From Cacajao melanocephalus (taxonomy: Eukaryota > Chordata > Mammalia > Primates > Pitheciidae), in NCBI GenBank assembly GCA_963573385.1, contig CAUYLG010051266.1, positions 62,001 to 126,000 on the forward strand: a DNA stretch of 64,000 bases, in the 5' to 3' direction. Under the pieces are notes generated by a model. It saw only the letters and a program-made list of their open reading frames with translations. It did not search any database and was not told the DNA's origin. Shown one piece after another: positions 15,295 to 24,686 of the stretch. The position numbers were made by a program, and so were the translations under genes. Within the stretch, counting starts at the first letter, position 1. Each line of letters starts with the position of its first letter.

Positions 15295-15470
15295 CATGTA
15301 TTAGGCACTATGCCTCATATGCTTCATTTACACTTTTGCAATTTTGAGATTGTCATGCCCAACTTACATGTAGAGAAATTCAAACATAAAGAGACTAAGT
15401 AACTTGGCCAGGGTGACAGCTAGTAACAGGATCAACCCAAAACTCTTAACTGCTACATTTGTTCCTCTTA
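15295..15470 (-). repeat. MIR, antisense
   Basis: The order TTAGGCACTATGCC, AACTTACATGTAGAGAAATT, AAGTAACTTGGCCAGGGTGA, AACTCTTAACTGCTAC is the reverse complement of MIR. Confidence 0.75.
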
Positions 15471-15489
15471 AGAAATACTATATTGAAAA

Positions 15490-16305
15490 GGTGAACTCCT
15501 GATACATTAGGCATATAAATATTAAAAATAAAACTATGAAACCAATAGAAGAAAATCTAGGAAAATATCTTTATAATCTATAAATTAGGAAGAACTTCTT
15601 ACTACCCATGAAGTCAAAATTTTGGCATTAAAATTAAGGATTCCCGAACCATAGTCAAATGACTGACACATTGGGGATTATTATCTCAAATACACAAGGA
15701 ATTCTGGGAAATCAAGAAGAAATGGAAATATATCCAAAAAAAGGGATAAAATATATGAATAGGCCATTCATACAAAGGAAAACCCAAACAGCTAGCAAAG
15801 AAATGAAGAAATGATCAAGAAATGCCCCTGGTAAACAGAAAAGCATAAATTAAAGCAACTATATTTAACAACTGAAAAATTAGCAAAATGCAGAATGTTG
15901 TACAATACCAAAGGCTGGCAAAAACGTGAGAAAACAGTTCTTTTACATTGCTGGTGAGTGAAAAAAATGGTGTTCCTGTTTTTAAAATAATCTGACAGAA
16001 TTTAGTGATTATTAAATATGTGACTGAACTTTACTCAGCAATACTATTATCTGGACAACATCATGTCCCTAGGTATGGTAGTGCTGAGAAACTCTTCCAC
16101 GGCCATTAGCAACATGTAGGAGGATGTTTATTACAGAATTATTGGTATCCAAGAATTGGAGTCAATCTGGGAATCTGCCATTAGGGGAACTGATAGGTAA
16201 TTTGTCCTTACTGTACAAATGAAATACTGCAAGGTTAAAAGCATGAACTAGATGTACACACAGCAACATGACTAGCTATCAAACAATGCTAAGAAAGTAA
16301 ATTAC
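15490..16305 (+). repeat. L1M ORF2 / 3' fragment, sense
   Basis: It contains ORF2 C-terminal landmarks (AAAATATCTTTATAATCTAT near 15565; CAAAGGCTGGCAAAAACGTG near 15909). It is interrupted at 16306 by an Alu and appears to continue after it to about 16860. Confidence 0.7.
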
Positions 16306-16306
16306 G

Positions 16307-16568
16307 GGCCAGGTGCAGTGACTCATGCCTGTAATCTCAGCACTTTGGGAGGCCAAGGCAGGTGGATCACCTAAGGTCAGGAGTTCAAGACCAGACTGGC
16401 TAACATGGTGAAACCCGGTCTCTCCTAAATATACAAAAGTAAGCTGGGCTTGGTGGTGCGCACCTGTAATCCTAGCTACTTGGGAGGCTGCAGTGAGCAG
16501 GGATTGCATCATTGCACTCCAGCCTGGGCCAGCAACAAGAGTGAAACTCTAGCTCAAAAAAAAAAAAA
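16307..16568 (+). repeat. Alu element with target-site duplication
   Basis: A sense Alu with A-tail ending at 16568. The flanks carry the duplication AAAGTAAATTAC (16294-16305 and about 16566-16577). The right arm lacks the segment between GGGAGGCTG and CAGTGAGCAG, so the element is about 40 bases short. Confidence 0.95.
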
Positions 16569-16569
16569 G

Positions 16570-16870
16570 TAAATTACATAGCAAAGTAGCACTTATGTAA
16601 ATACAAAACACACAAAGAGCTACACAATTTTACAAGGCTAGCTACATAACCAAGGGCATATATAAAACAGATTGGGTCCAAGGTCAGAAGGACAGGGTGA
16701 AAGGATGGGAGCTGAAATTGGGAATGATGACTAAAAATATAATCCAAATGAGAGAATGCCTCTAAATAATACTAATGCTCTGCATCTGAAATATTTTAAG
16801 TAATATAACTACATCAGCTACTAAATTTGATAGATGTATGCATATGTATTAGAACTCCCCTTTTCTCCGA
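16570..16870 (+). repeat. L1M continuation after the Alu
   Basis: ATAGCAAAGTAGCACTTATG continues the L1 3' text interrupted at 16305. The right boundary is uncertain. Confidence 0.5.
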
Positions 16871-17645
16871 GATGAAGCATTTTACACATTTTGGTTTTAA
16901 CTATGACAAATTTCAAAATTCATGGTATCTAGCTCTTGCTTGTTACCATCTTAGATAAGTATGTTCAAATGACCTAATAAAATGAATACTGAACTAGGAA
17001 CCCAAAAAGTTGTGACCTAGTCCAAGCTAACTAGTGATGCAAACTTAGCAAAGTCATTGTAACTCTTTGTTTACTGCAAAATGGCTTTGGAAGATTCTCC
17101 CAAATCTCTCCAGTCCAAAATTATTCCACTTTATTTTCTTAATGAATATTTATTAATATAAAATTATTTTCTGTCTACTCCAGTTCCTCTTTCCTTTCCT
17201 TTCTCCCTCCCAAATAAAGCAAAACCCAAGAGTATCAAGAGATTCAGAAAAATGATGTAGCAATAGGAGTGAACAGTAACTTAGTTTTAGGGCAGAAAAG
17301 AGAAAACATTAAAGAGATACAGTGATTTTTGACAGCCTTTTCAAGTATTCAAAGCAGAGCAAGGTTAACCAGAGCCCAGGTTCAGACAATCTACTTTTTT
17401 GAAGGATTTCACTATATGCTCTTCCATATGTCACTGTATCTGCCTGGCATTACCACTTCTGAAAACACACATTAAAGTCTCTTCTAGGGTTTCTACTTAA
17501 AGGCCCTAAGTTTCAGCTTATCTGTGTCAGTTTTCAGATAAAAAGTTATTTTGGAAAAGATGATCTTCCATATTAAAAAATGTAAGATTCCAAGAAAATG
17601 AGTTTTTTTCATCAGCAAACTAGTTACGCTCAGCACTATCTACTT

Positions 17646-17693
17646 AAAAAAAAAAAAAACAAACAAAAAACAAAACAAAACCCAAACCAAACA
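17646..17693 (+). repeat. A-rich low-complexity tract
   Basis: A-runs alternate with single or double C (CAAA and CAAAA units). Confidence 0.9.
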
Positions 17694-19620
17694 CTCTGCT
17701 AGAATTGTGGATTCAGTGAATATAAAGACCTTAAGGTGGTGACCATGAATAGTAACGGATATCTAAGTAATGGTGTTATGTTTTATTAAAAGAAAACTGA
17801 AATCAGAATACTTAGAATATCTTAAATATTTAAAATTAGAATATTTTAAAACAGAAAACAGAGGACTTCCAATATAGACTAAAACAATAAAAAGAAATTA
17901 ACATAATTTATAAATTTATTTTCCATTCACATCTAATTTTAAATCTGAATTGGGGGGAAGGGAGACAGGGAATTAAGAGATCACAAAACATGTGTTATGA
18001 ATAATTTCAGCACAGAAGTAGTTGTTACTGTGAAGGAGATGAAAGTTTTCCCAGGTTGCCATACTGTAAGGTTTTCTACAAACAGCCATAGTTCATACCT
18101 CAATCTCTATGTACCAAGTCTCAATAAATACATAATGTTGAGTAGGAGGAGAAACATGTGCATGGACAGATAAATGCAATCCCTATGTATAGAGGCAACA
18201 TGCATTAAATAACAGGGAGCTGTTTGAAGAAATAGAGAAAAGTAACTTCTTAGAGAATGAAAAAAATAAGACCTTAAAGTTTCATAGCTATAATACAAGT
18301 AGACACTTGAATTCAACGTTTTGCTCTTCCTTTCATAATCTTTCCATTTATCTATACCCATATTATATACTACAAAATATGCTTTAACAAAATTAATGAA
18401 GTTCTAAAAATTAAGTTGTTTTCTCTTAAAACAATCATAAGACAAATTTTACTTATTAGAGAGCATTTTGCTACTTAAGTACTATATTGCCATCTTTTCA
18501 AGCAACCCAGTTTCAGGTTAAAAAACAGTGTAACCCACCTCCATCAAGGCTAAAATCCAGACATTCTCATAACATACTGAAATTTTTATTTAGTAAAACT
18601 GATGTCCTAAAGATGTGTCCTTTAGTGAAAACAATCCTCAAAACACTGCCCCATCCAAAATAATGATTAGTTTCTATGGCAATGCCTACATAATAGACCA
18701 AATTTAATTTTAACTAGGGTTGCTGCAAAACTTTACTACATACATTACCATTTATTTTCTACTTTTAGTTTATACCTAATGATTATTTAGCCAGTAATAT
18801 ATACAACATCTGACCTTTTTAAAAAGTATTTTAAAAATCATTTTATCATATTTCCTAATCAGGACACTTTTCTCATTTAACATTTTTGAGTTTTCTTTCA
18901 ACAATGCACTTTTATTTTAGCTTATATCTCATTTAGAAATAAAGAGCATGCATTTCCACATAAGTCAATGATCATACGGCAGAGAATAAAAAACCTTTTT
19001 CAATCCTAAAGACTATTTCTGCAGCTTCAAGTTTTCTAATCTCTCATCACACTCTTGCACATTAATGCATATCTTCTTCCAACATCTGTATGATTTTTCT
19101 CCTCCTCCACTGCAATTCAATACAGGTAGTTAAGAGTAGCTAACAATATAATTCCACGTGATATTGCATCTGTGTTTACACCTGGCTCTAATCACATGCT
19201 TAAAAGTGATTTATACAGGTAAATCCAAAAGGGGAAAAAGCAAAATAAAAACACAACTATTAGAAATTATTATGCTGTTATTTAAAAAATATTCCCAAGT
19301 TTCTTAGCACATGCTTTCAAAGCTACTACATAGAAGGGTATGTATGCCATTTTAAAAATACAAGAGACTAGAGAAAGGAAGAAAACAGTACTAAACAAAT
19401 ATTTCACATGCTTTTTAATATCAGGGTCATCTTAATAAATGATTAATACTTTCAATTTATAAGATACTTTTAAGTTTTTCTCCATGCTACAATGTATCTC
19501 ATGACTTTGTGGGAAAGTTTCTCAGTTCATAAACACGTTAAGTGAATCACACCTATTCACTACTGAGCCCTCAGGATTTAGAATACTAAAGAAATACCTG
19601 TCAGAAAATGAAAAACTATT

Positions 19621-19655
19621 TACACACACACAAACACACACACATACACACATGT
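19621..19655 (+). repeat. Imperfect (CA)n microsatellite
   Basis: CA units are interrupted by single A and T substitutions. Confidence 0.9.
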
Positions 19656-20849
19656 GAAGAACCATGACGTCCTAAAATAAGAAATTAACACAGGGTTTCC
19701 TGGTAATTCAATACCTACTTAATTCAAGATAAAGAGTCTGGCTATCCCAATATGGTACTGATATTGATGCATTTAAAGAAACACCACTAAAAATAATTAA
19801 GGAAATAAATACTTCTAACGTTATACCTAATGAAAGGCTTAAACTGTACAGTTACATTAATATAACTATATGAACACAAAATGAAAAGACATAACTACAC
19901 TGTCTCATGCAATTATTTATATGCAGATATTTTTATTTATATAGTTTGTTGAAATAAATTATTTTAATACAAGCATGCAGCAATCAACAAAGATGTTTTT
20001 ACTGCATTTAAGATCTCAAAGCAAAGTTATATTCCTTAATTTACAACTGGCAAATTTAATGTATGCACTAATGTGTGCATTAACTGATTCTTAACTAAAG
20101 AGGTGGGGGAAGGCCACCAGTAGGAAAATACTTGAAGGGGAAAGAAAAGATAAAATCTAAAAATCGCTGACATCTGAGTGACTGCTAGTTACCACCACCT
20201 TTAGTAGCTCTCTGCCAACCCATCCATAGTCTAAGTCTATATAAGATGTATAAAAACAATTACACGGTATTATCAATCAATTATAATTTTCCTTACTACT
20301 CTCAAACTTTTACCATTTTAGATGTATTTAACATTTAAAATACATATTTTAAGGGATCTTACTATGAATTTTTTAAAGAAGATTAAAAAGTATTCCAAAT
20401 ATGCAAAATAAATACGGGTCAATTATTACACATTCTTCTCCAAACTTAAGAACATAAACAAACCTTTTAAAATAAGGAGTAATACAATTGCTCTAAAACA
20501 AGAATAGCAATCTCAATTAGAGATTTAAATAACTCTAATTTATAGAATTATTTAAGTTAAAATATTCCTGCTTCTTTCTAGTTTGAGCAAACAAGAAAAT
20601 GCTTATGCCTAATTTAACCAAGGCTAGTTTTAAGTAACAGTAAGACTTAGAATTATACCGAAAGTCCCGATCAGCACAGTAGAAACTTATGATACTACTA
20701 CACCAATAATCATTTTTGTTAGCATCCTCTACTGGTGGTTTCCAATGACAGCAAGGGGAAATGGTGCTGATGACAGAAGGATACGGACCTGCTATTCCAT
20801 CTAAAGAGAATTACTCAGCATGTGGTCATCAGTAGCTAGAGCACATCTC

Positions 20850-20945
20850 TTAAAAAAAAAAAAAGAAAATGAAAAAAGAAACGGAAAAAAAAAAGAACAA
20901 GAAGAAGAAAACCACACGGAAGAAAGCAGAAAAAGAGAAAAAGAC
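20850..20945 (+). repeat. Polypurine tract
   Basis: Nearly pure A/G over about 95 bases with AAGAAG units. It is compatible with triplex formation; no other role is visible. Confidence 0.8.
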
Positions 20946-22106
20946 AGATTTTTTAAATACAACAAAGCATTAAATTATAAATGGTAAAAACTAATTCAAG
21001 AAATTCTGTCACTCCTTTATAGATGACTAACGTCATTATCACAAAGTTATCACACAAGGTTTGATGCTTTGGCCAACCCTTACTCAATTGGTTTACCCCT
21101 GTCAGTTACATTACCTGATACTCCCTTTAATATCCTACCTTCAGACATATTCCAGAAAGGAAATTAAAAGGTTTTAAAGAAGCTTTAGCAAAATCCACAT
21201 ATCTTATTTCAAGATGAATAAAATATATACATATATATAACAACATAAAGTATCTTTATGACAATCTTCCACTGTATACATCATTCCTTCATTAAAAAGG
21301 TTTAAGAGTTAACATTTTGCCAGGTAATTCTTTCCAATAAACATCTGCAACTTAAATATGACTGCATTGCTAAGAAATATTGACCAGCAGATATACTGAG
21401 GTTTCACAACACAATGGAATATAACTTCATTTTTAATTTGCAAAATATAAGGCTAAATCAAATAGCATCGCTATAAGCACCAGCAATGGATGAAATACAT
21501 TTGAGAACAAAAAGAAATACAAGGACAGAGCCAAAAGTGATGAAAATGGAAGATACCTGTAGTAGTACAGTGCTATCTTAAACACCTTTTGTTTTCTGAG
21601 AGTAATGCATACTGCAGACAAGACGTTTTGTGCAAAACAGTCGCAAATCTGTTTTTCTAATATTAAACACAAAGGAAAAACACTGACAGCAAGCATGGTA
21701 AATAAATCCCTCCCTTGAGAATGAAAGCGGCAGACAGGAGGGGGCTGACATACATGCAGGAGAAAACTAAACACCATCTTTTTTCTACCTGCACAAGTTG
21801 CCATTTGCTGCAGCGATCAAGAACCTCTCTTTCCTGTTGATTTCAAGTACCTTTCAGGATCGCTTTTCCCTCTTAAGTCATCTGTTGATATGCCTTACGA
21901 GCATAATATTCGTATCACAGGATCTTAAGGAGAAAAATCCATTCTTTCCTGTTCAGGTAAACATGTTTACAGCAGCTGCACAGACACTGGGTGGTTCAGA
22001 CTCACATGTCACACACATGTCGTCAGCAACAAGAAAAGCCCCTTTCTCTGGCGATCAACATTTTAAATAAGGTAAAAAGCGAACAGCCCCTTCCGAACCA
22101 ACTTAC

Positions 22107-22113
22107 CTTTCAT
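22107..22113 (-). CDS. ZEB1: ZEB1 alternative first exon (1b), coding end
   Basis: On the minus strand the sequence reads ATG AAA G followed by the donor GTAAGT (22106-22101). It encodes Met-Lys and leaves one G, the same phase as the main exon 1, so splicing to exon 2 gives MKVTNYN, the N-terminus of a known shorter ZEB1 isoform lacking the MADGPRCKRRKQANPRRNN segment. An in-frame TGA at 22125-22123, 12 bases upstream, shows that this ATG is the first possible start in its frame in this exon. The exon's 5' end is not defined by sequence. A TATA box at 22700-22709 on the same strand suggests a first exon of roughly 550-570 bases. Confidence 0.85.
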
Positions 22114-22519
22114 AAAGCCACATCAGCAAGAGCGGCAACAGCTTAATATAGAACACACACTATTTGACGCTAAAACAGGAAATTAAAATTGCAATAGCCT
22201 ATGCTCCACTCCTTGCTATAATAACTCATCTCTCCACAATGAGGATATCAAAATACCTTTCGATCATAATCAATAGACGTCTTTAAAATGCAAGTGTTTA
22301 TATGAATAATTAAAATCACTCATAAAAGCAGTGATTTTAATGTCGGCTCGAATATATTAAAAATATGTTTACGAATTGGAAGGAAACATCTTGAAACAGC
22401 TTAAAAATCTTCGTATCTGCTTCTAGACAGGAAATCCCACACAAAATCTAAAATTGCCAGGAAAGGTTACAAAACCTCGCGTTTCGCATCCCAGAGGGGA
22501 GGGAGAAAGGAGCCCAGGC

Positions 22520-22542
22520 GCGGGGGTGGGGCGGGGGGGGGA
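22520..22542 (+). other. Short G-rich tract at the left island edge
   Basis: Runs of 5, 4 and 10 G are separated by single bases on the plus strand. This is compatible with a G-quadruplex, about 180 bases from the TATA box at 22700. Confidence 0.5.
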
Positions 22543-22699
22543 GCACGAGAGAGTTTTCTCCTAAACACGTTATTTCCTCGTTTTCTCGATGCTGCAGCGG
22601 TCCCATTATAGACGCATTTATTCTCCCTCTCTTAAAAGTCGTTTTAAAAAGAACCCAGGAACCAAAGCGAGCCCCTCGGTCCGAAATGTACGTGTAATT

Positions 22700-22709
22700 C
22701 CTTATATAG
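22700..22709 (-). promoter_or_regulatory. TATA box, candidate promoter of ZEB1 exon 1b
   Basis: Minus-strand CTATATAAGG is a strong TATA element inside the CpG island, about 590 bases upstream of the exon 1b donor. Initiation would be expected near 22675. The plus strand also reads TATATAG here, so antisense use is possible. That it drives the Met-Lys ZEB1 form is an inference. Confidence 0.5.
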
Positions 22710-23747
22710 CCTGGGCTGCGGCCGGCTGCAGAGCCGTTTGCCGCCCATTATTATACAAACAGGTACCAGGGCGGCACGGGCGGGGGCTGCTCTCCCCGAG
22801 CTCCCGCCGCCCCCGGGCGGAGAAGTCTCGCCCCTCTCGCCACAGGAACTGTCCAGACAATAACAATCAGCAGACATTTCGCTGCTGCACGAGAGGGAGA
22901 GAAAGCACAGCATCGCCCCGAGATAAACAGAAATACAATCAACTTACAACGTCTCTCCAAACTGGAAAAGGCGACTGTGCAACCACCACCACATGTTCGG
23001 GTCTCGATCCCTCGGGCTGTCTCTCTCTCCCTCGCTTTTTTTTTTTAAACTCTCACGCCAGGCAGAGGGGTGTGTTTTCCCTGGCACAGCGGCACAAATC
23101 AATAAACACCGCAGCTGCGGCGCGAGCAGCAGCCCCGCGCGTCCGTCAGTCCGTCCGCCCCCTCCCCCACCCTCCTTCCACCCGAGACCCAGAGCGCCAT
23201 CCAAGCCCCATTATCCGGCTTCAGCGCTCCGTGCGTCCGGCCCAGGTAACAACTTCCCCAAAAACCGAAAGAGAAAAGCGCGAGGCGCACGCACACCGGC
23301 CCATCCCGGCGCGGAGACCGCGTCTGCCCGGGGAGGGGGATCTGTCTGTGGTGCTTCCCGGTCCCTAAGCCCAGGTAACAACTCCGCAAACACACCCGCC
23401 GCCCAGCTCGCCGCCATCCGAGCAGCTCCTGGCGGCGTTAAGTGGTTGCACTGCCTGCCCTGTCCACGCGCCGCCCCGCCGCGCCCCGCCAAACGTGTAC
23501 CCCACTCGCGGGGGTCGCCGCGGAGCCCCCAGGCCGGGGCTCCGGGCCGGGCGGCGGGAGGCGCCGGGGAGGAGGGGCGCTTAGGGACCCGCGCCCCCGC
23601 GCCTCTAATCCCCGTTCCGCAGGCGCGCCCGGCCCTCGGGTCCCAACTTTACCGCCGCCGGCCGAGCCCCGTCAGCCCGCGACGCGCACTGCCGGCGCCC
23701 GCGCACACGCGCGCACAGACCCCACGCAGCCCGTGGCCGCCCCGTCC

Positions 23748-23782
23748 CGCCGCCGCCGCCGCCGCCGCCCGCCCGCCCGCCG
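23748..23782 (+). repeat. (CCG)7 followed by (CCCG)3 microsatellite
   Basis: A perfect triplet run of about seven CCG passes directly into a tetranucleotide run. It lies in the most GC-rich part of ZEB1 intron 1 and may be polymorphic. Confidence 0.85.
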
Positions 23783-24070
23783 CGCGCCCACAGCCCGGCC
23801 TGAGTGGCGGGGCCCGAGCGACGGCGCCGGCCGGGGCCGCGGCGCGCGGAAGCCACTTTGCACGGTCAGCGCCGGGCACAAGTTTGTTCCGCGGCTCCCG
23901 GGGGCCTGGGCGCTGAGGGAGAATCCCGCTGAGGGGGCCGGGAGGAGGGGGAGAGGGAGGCGCCGAAGGGCACAAGAGTGGGGAAAAGTGAGGAAAGAAG
24001 CAACAGCCGCTCCACCCGGGACCAGAAAAGTGGCCGGCGCGTCCCGGCCGCCCGCCCTGCGCCGGGGATG

Positions 24071-24089
24071 CGGCGGCGGCGGCGGCGGC
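24071..24089 (+). repeat. (CGG)6 microsatellite
   Basis: This perfect CGG run lies 280 bases downstream (in ZEB1 sense) of the exon 1 donor. Confidence 0.85.
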
Positions 24090-24365
24090 TAACGGTCCAG
24101 GGAGGCGGCAGGGGCGGCGGGAGCCGCTAGGCGGAGAGAGACCAGGTAAGAGACATAACGGTTCAGGGAGAGCGAGCGGCCGCGGCGCGGCTCCGGCAGC
24201 GGCGGCAGCGGAGGGGGGCAGAGAGCACTACTTTCTACTTTCCCACTCCACTTTGCCGTCCCTGCCCCGGCCGCCCCCAGCCCGGCTCGCCCCCCTCACC
24301 CCCGGGGGCGCCCCGGCTACCCGGCTCCCCCTGACTCCGCCGCTCCCCGGTCCCCTCCGCCACTT

Positions 24366-24367
24366 AC
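24366..24367 (-). other. ZEB1: ZEB1 exon 1 splice donor
   Basis: On the minus strand the exon ends AATAACG and the intron starts GTAAGTG, a near-perfect U1 match at +1 to +6. The protein match breaks exactly here: ZEB1 has NNV, while read-through would give NNGKW. This fixes the boundary at single-base level. Confidence 0.95.
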
Positions 24368-24425
24368 CGTTATTGCGCCGCGGGTTCGCCTGCTTTCTGC
24401 GCTTACACCTGGGGCCATCCGCCAT
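24368..24425 (-). CDS. ZEB1: ZEB1 first coding exon (exon 1, coding part)
   Basis: ZEB1 is a nuclear two-handed zinc-finger/homeodomain repressor that binds CAGGTG E-boxes, silences CDH1 and miR-200 genes and drives epithelial-mesenchymal transition. Read on the minus strand, the exon gives MADGPRCKRRKQANPRRNN, the recognised ZEB1 N-terminus, plus one extra base (58 coding bases). It stops at a consensus donor, GTAAGTG, starting at 24367. The phase (one base of the next codon, G) fits the known continuation VTNYN in exon 2, which is outside the window. The ATG has a strong context (A at -3, G at +4). ZEB2 shares MADGPRCKRRKQANPRR but continues differently and has extra residues upstream, so ZEB1 is the better match. 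The basic stretch CKRRKQANPRR is visible; the zinc fingers are encoded beyond the left edge. Reading through the donor gives a longer open frame to 24228, which is intronic. Confidence 0.96.
24406..24411. promoter_or_regulatory. CAGGTG E-box inside ZEB1 codons 5-7
   Basis: On the minus strand CAGGTG lies within CCC AGG TGT (Pro-Arg-Cys). It is identical to the optimal binding site of ZEB1 itself, within 120 bases of the promoter E-box at 24524. Confidence 0.5.
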
Positions 24426-24500
24426 GATCCTCTCGCTTGTGTCTAAATGCTCGAGTCACCTCCTCCCCCTCCCTCCCCCTTCCCCCCCACCCCTCCGCCT
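24426..24500 (-). other. ZEB1: ZEB1 exon 1 5' untranslated region (approximate)
   Basis: The minus-strand sequence directly upstream of the ATG runs through a G-rich tract (plus-strand C-rich 24458-24522). From general knowledge the ZEB1 5'UTR is short, so transcription should start within or just upstream of this tract. The exact start cannot be read from the sequence. The promoter is TATA-less here. Confidence 0.6.
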
Positions 24501-24522
24501 CCACCCCTCCCCCCTCCCCACC
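24458..24522 (-). other. G-rich (quadruplex-prone) tract upstream of ZEB1
   Basis: The plus strand carries at least seven runs of three to seven C, so the minus strand (ZEB1 sense) has matching G-runs with short loops. This satisfies the usual G-quadruplex pattern. It overlaps the ZEB1 start region and could affect initiation or the 5'UTR. Confidence 0.7.
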
Positions 24523-24523
24523 G

Positions 24524-24532
24524 CACCTGGTT
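24524..24532 (+). promoter_or_regulatory. E-box overlapping a GRHL-like site in the core promoter
   Basis: CACCTGGTT contains the ZEB/SNAI E-box CACCTG and matches the Grainyhead-like consensus AACCTGGTT at 8 of 9 positions. GRHL2 is a known direct repressor of ZEB1 and ZEB1 represses GRHL2. Occupancy by either factor is inferred. Confidence 0.55.
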
Positions 24533-24680
24533 TACGACACTCGCGGCTTTACGACATCACCTTCCTTACACCTAGAGGCGCTCGCTCTACGGCCGGAACC
24601 TTGTTGCTAAGGACCGGGCGGTTTGCGGCAACCGTGGGCACTGCTGAGTTTGAATTGAGGGGCGAGGGAAAAGTTTTCCT

Positions 24681-24686
24681 CAGGTG
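24681..24686 (+). promoter_or_regulatory. CAGGTG E-box in the presumed ZEB1-AS1 first exon
   Basis: This is an exact ZEB/SNAI-type E-box about 150 bases from the core-promoter E-box, on the antisense-gene side of the promoter. Confidence 0.4.

Larger units (their letters stand above)
16870..22100. other. Intron 1, unique AT-rich sequence
   Basis: About 5 kb carries little recognisable repeat: an A-rich tract (17646-17693), a CA tract (19621-19655), and a purine-rich tract (20850-20945). No exon could be supported. The lack of interspersed repeats close to the promoter fits a regulatory-rich first intron, but no specific enhancer can be named. A 123-codon hydrophobic minus frame (21433-21804) is noted under rejected items. 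Confidence 0.6.
24430..24600. promoter_or_regulatory. Bidirectional core promoter between ZEB1 and ZEB1-AS1
   Basis: The interval lies between the ZEB1 start (minus) and the presumed ZEB1-AS1 start (plus). It holds a C-rich tract (24458-24522), a CACCTG E-box overlapping a GRHL-like site (24524-24532), and two copies of TTTACGACA (24531-24539 and 24548-24556). There is no TATA box, as is typical for CpG-island bidirectional promoters. Divergent transcription is known for this gene pair; the exact start sites are not visible. Confidence 0.8.

Noticed and set aside
21433..21804. 123-codon hydrophobic minus-strand frame just beyond exon 1b
   Set aside because: It is intronic, T-rich sequence on the sense strand naturally gives Phe/Leu codons, and it matches no known protein; no splice or conservation evidence.
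22589..23368. 259-codon plus-strand open frame in the CpG island
   Set aside because: GC-rich DNA lacks stop codons by chance; several overlapping frames on both strands are equally long, composition is Arg/Pro/Ala-rich and no domain is recognisable.
22993..23916. 307-codon plus-strand open frame
   Set aside because: Same reason as above; it lies antisense in ZEB1 intron 1 and includes the CCG microsatellite.
24228..24425. 65-codon ZEB1 frame reading through the exon 1 donor
   Set aside because: Only the first 19 codons are ZEB1; the rest is intron after a consensus donor.
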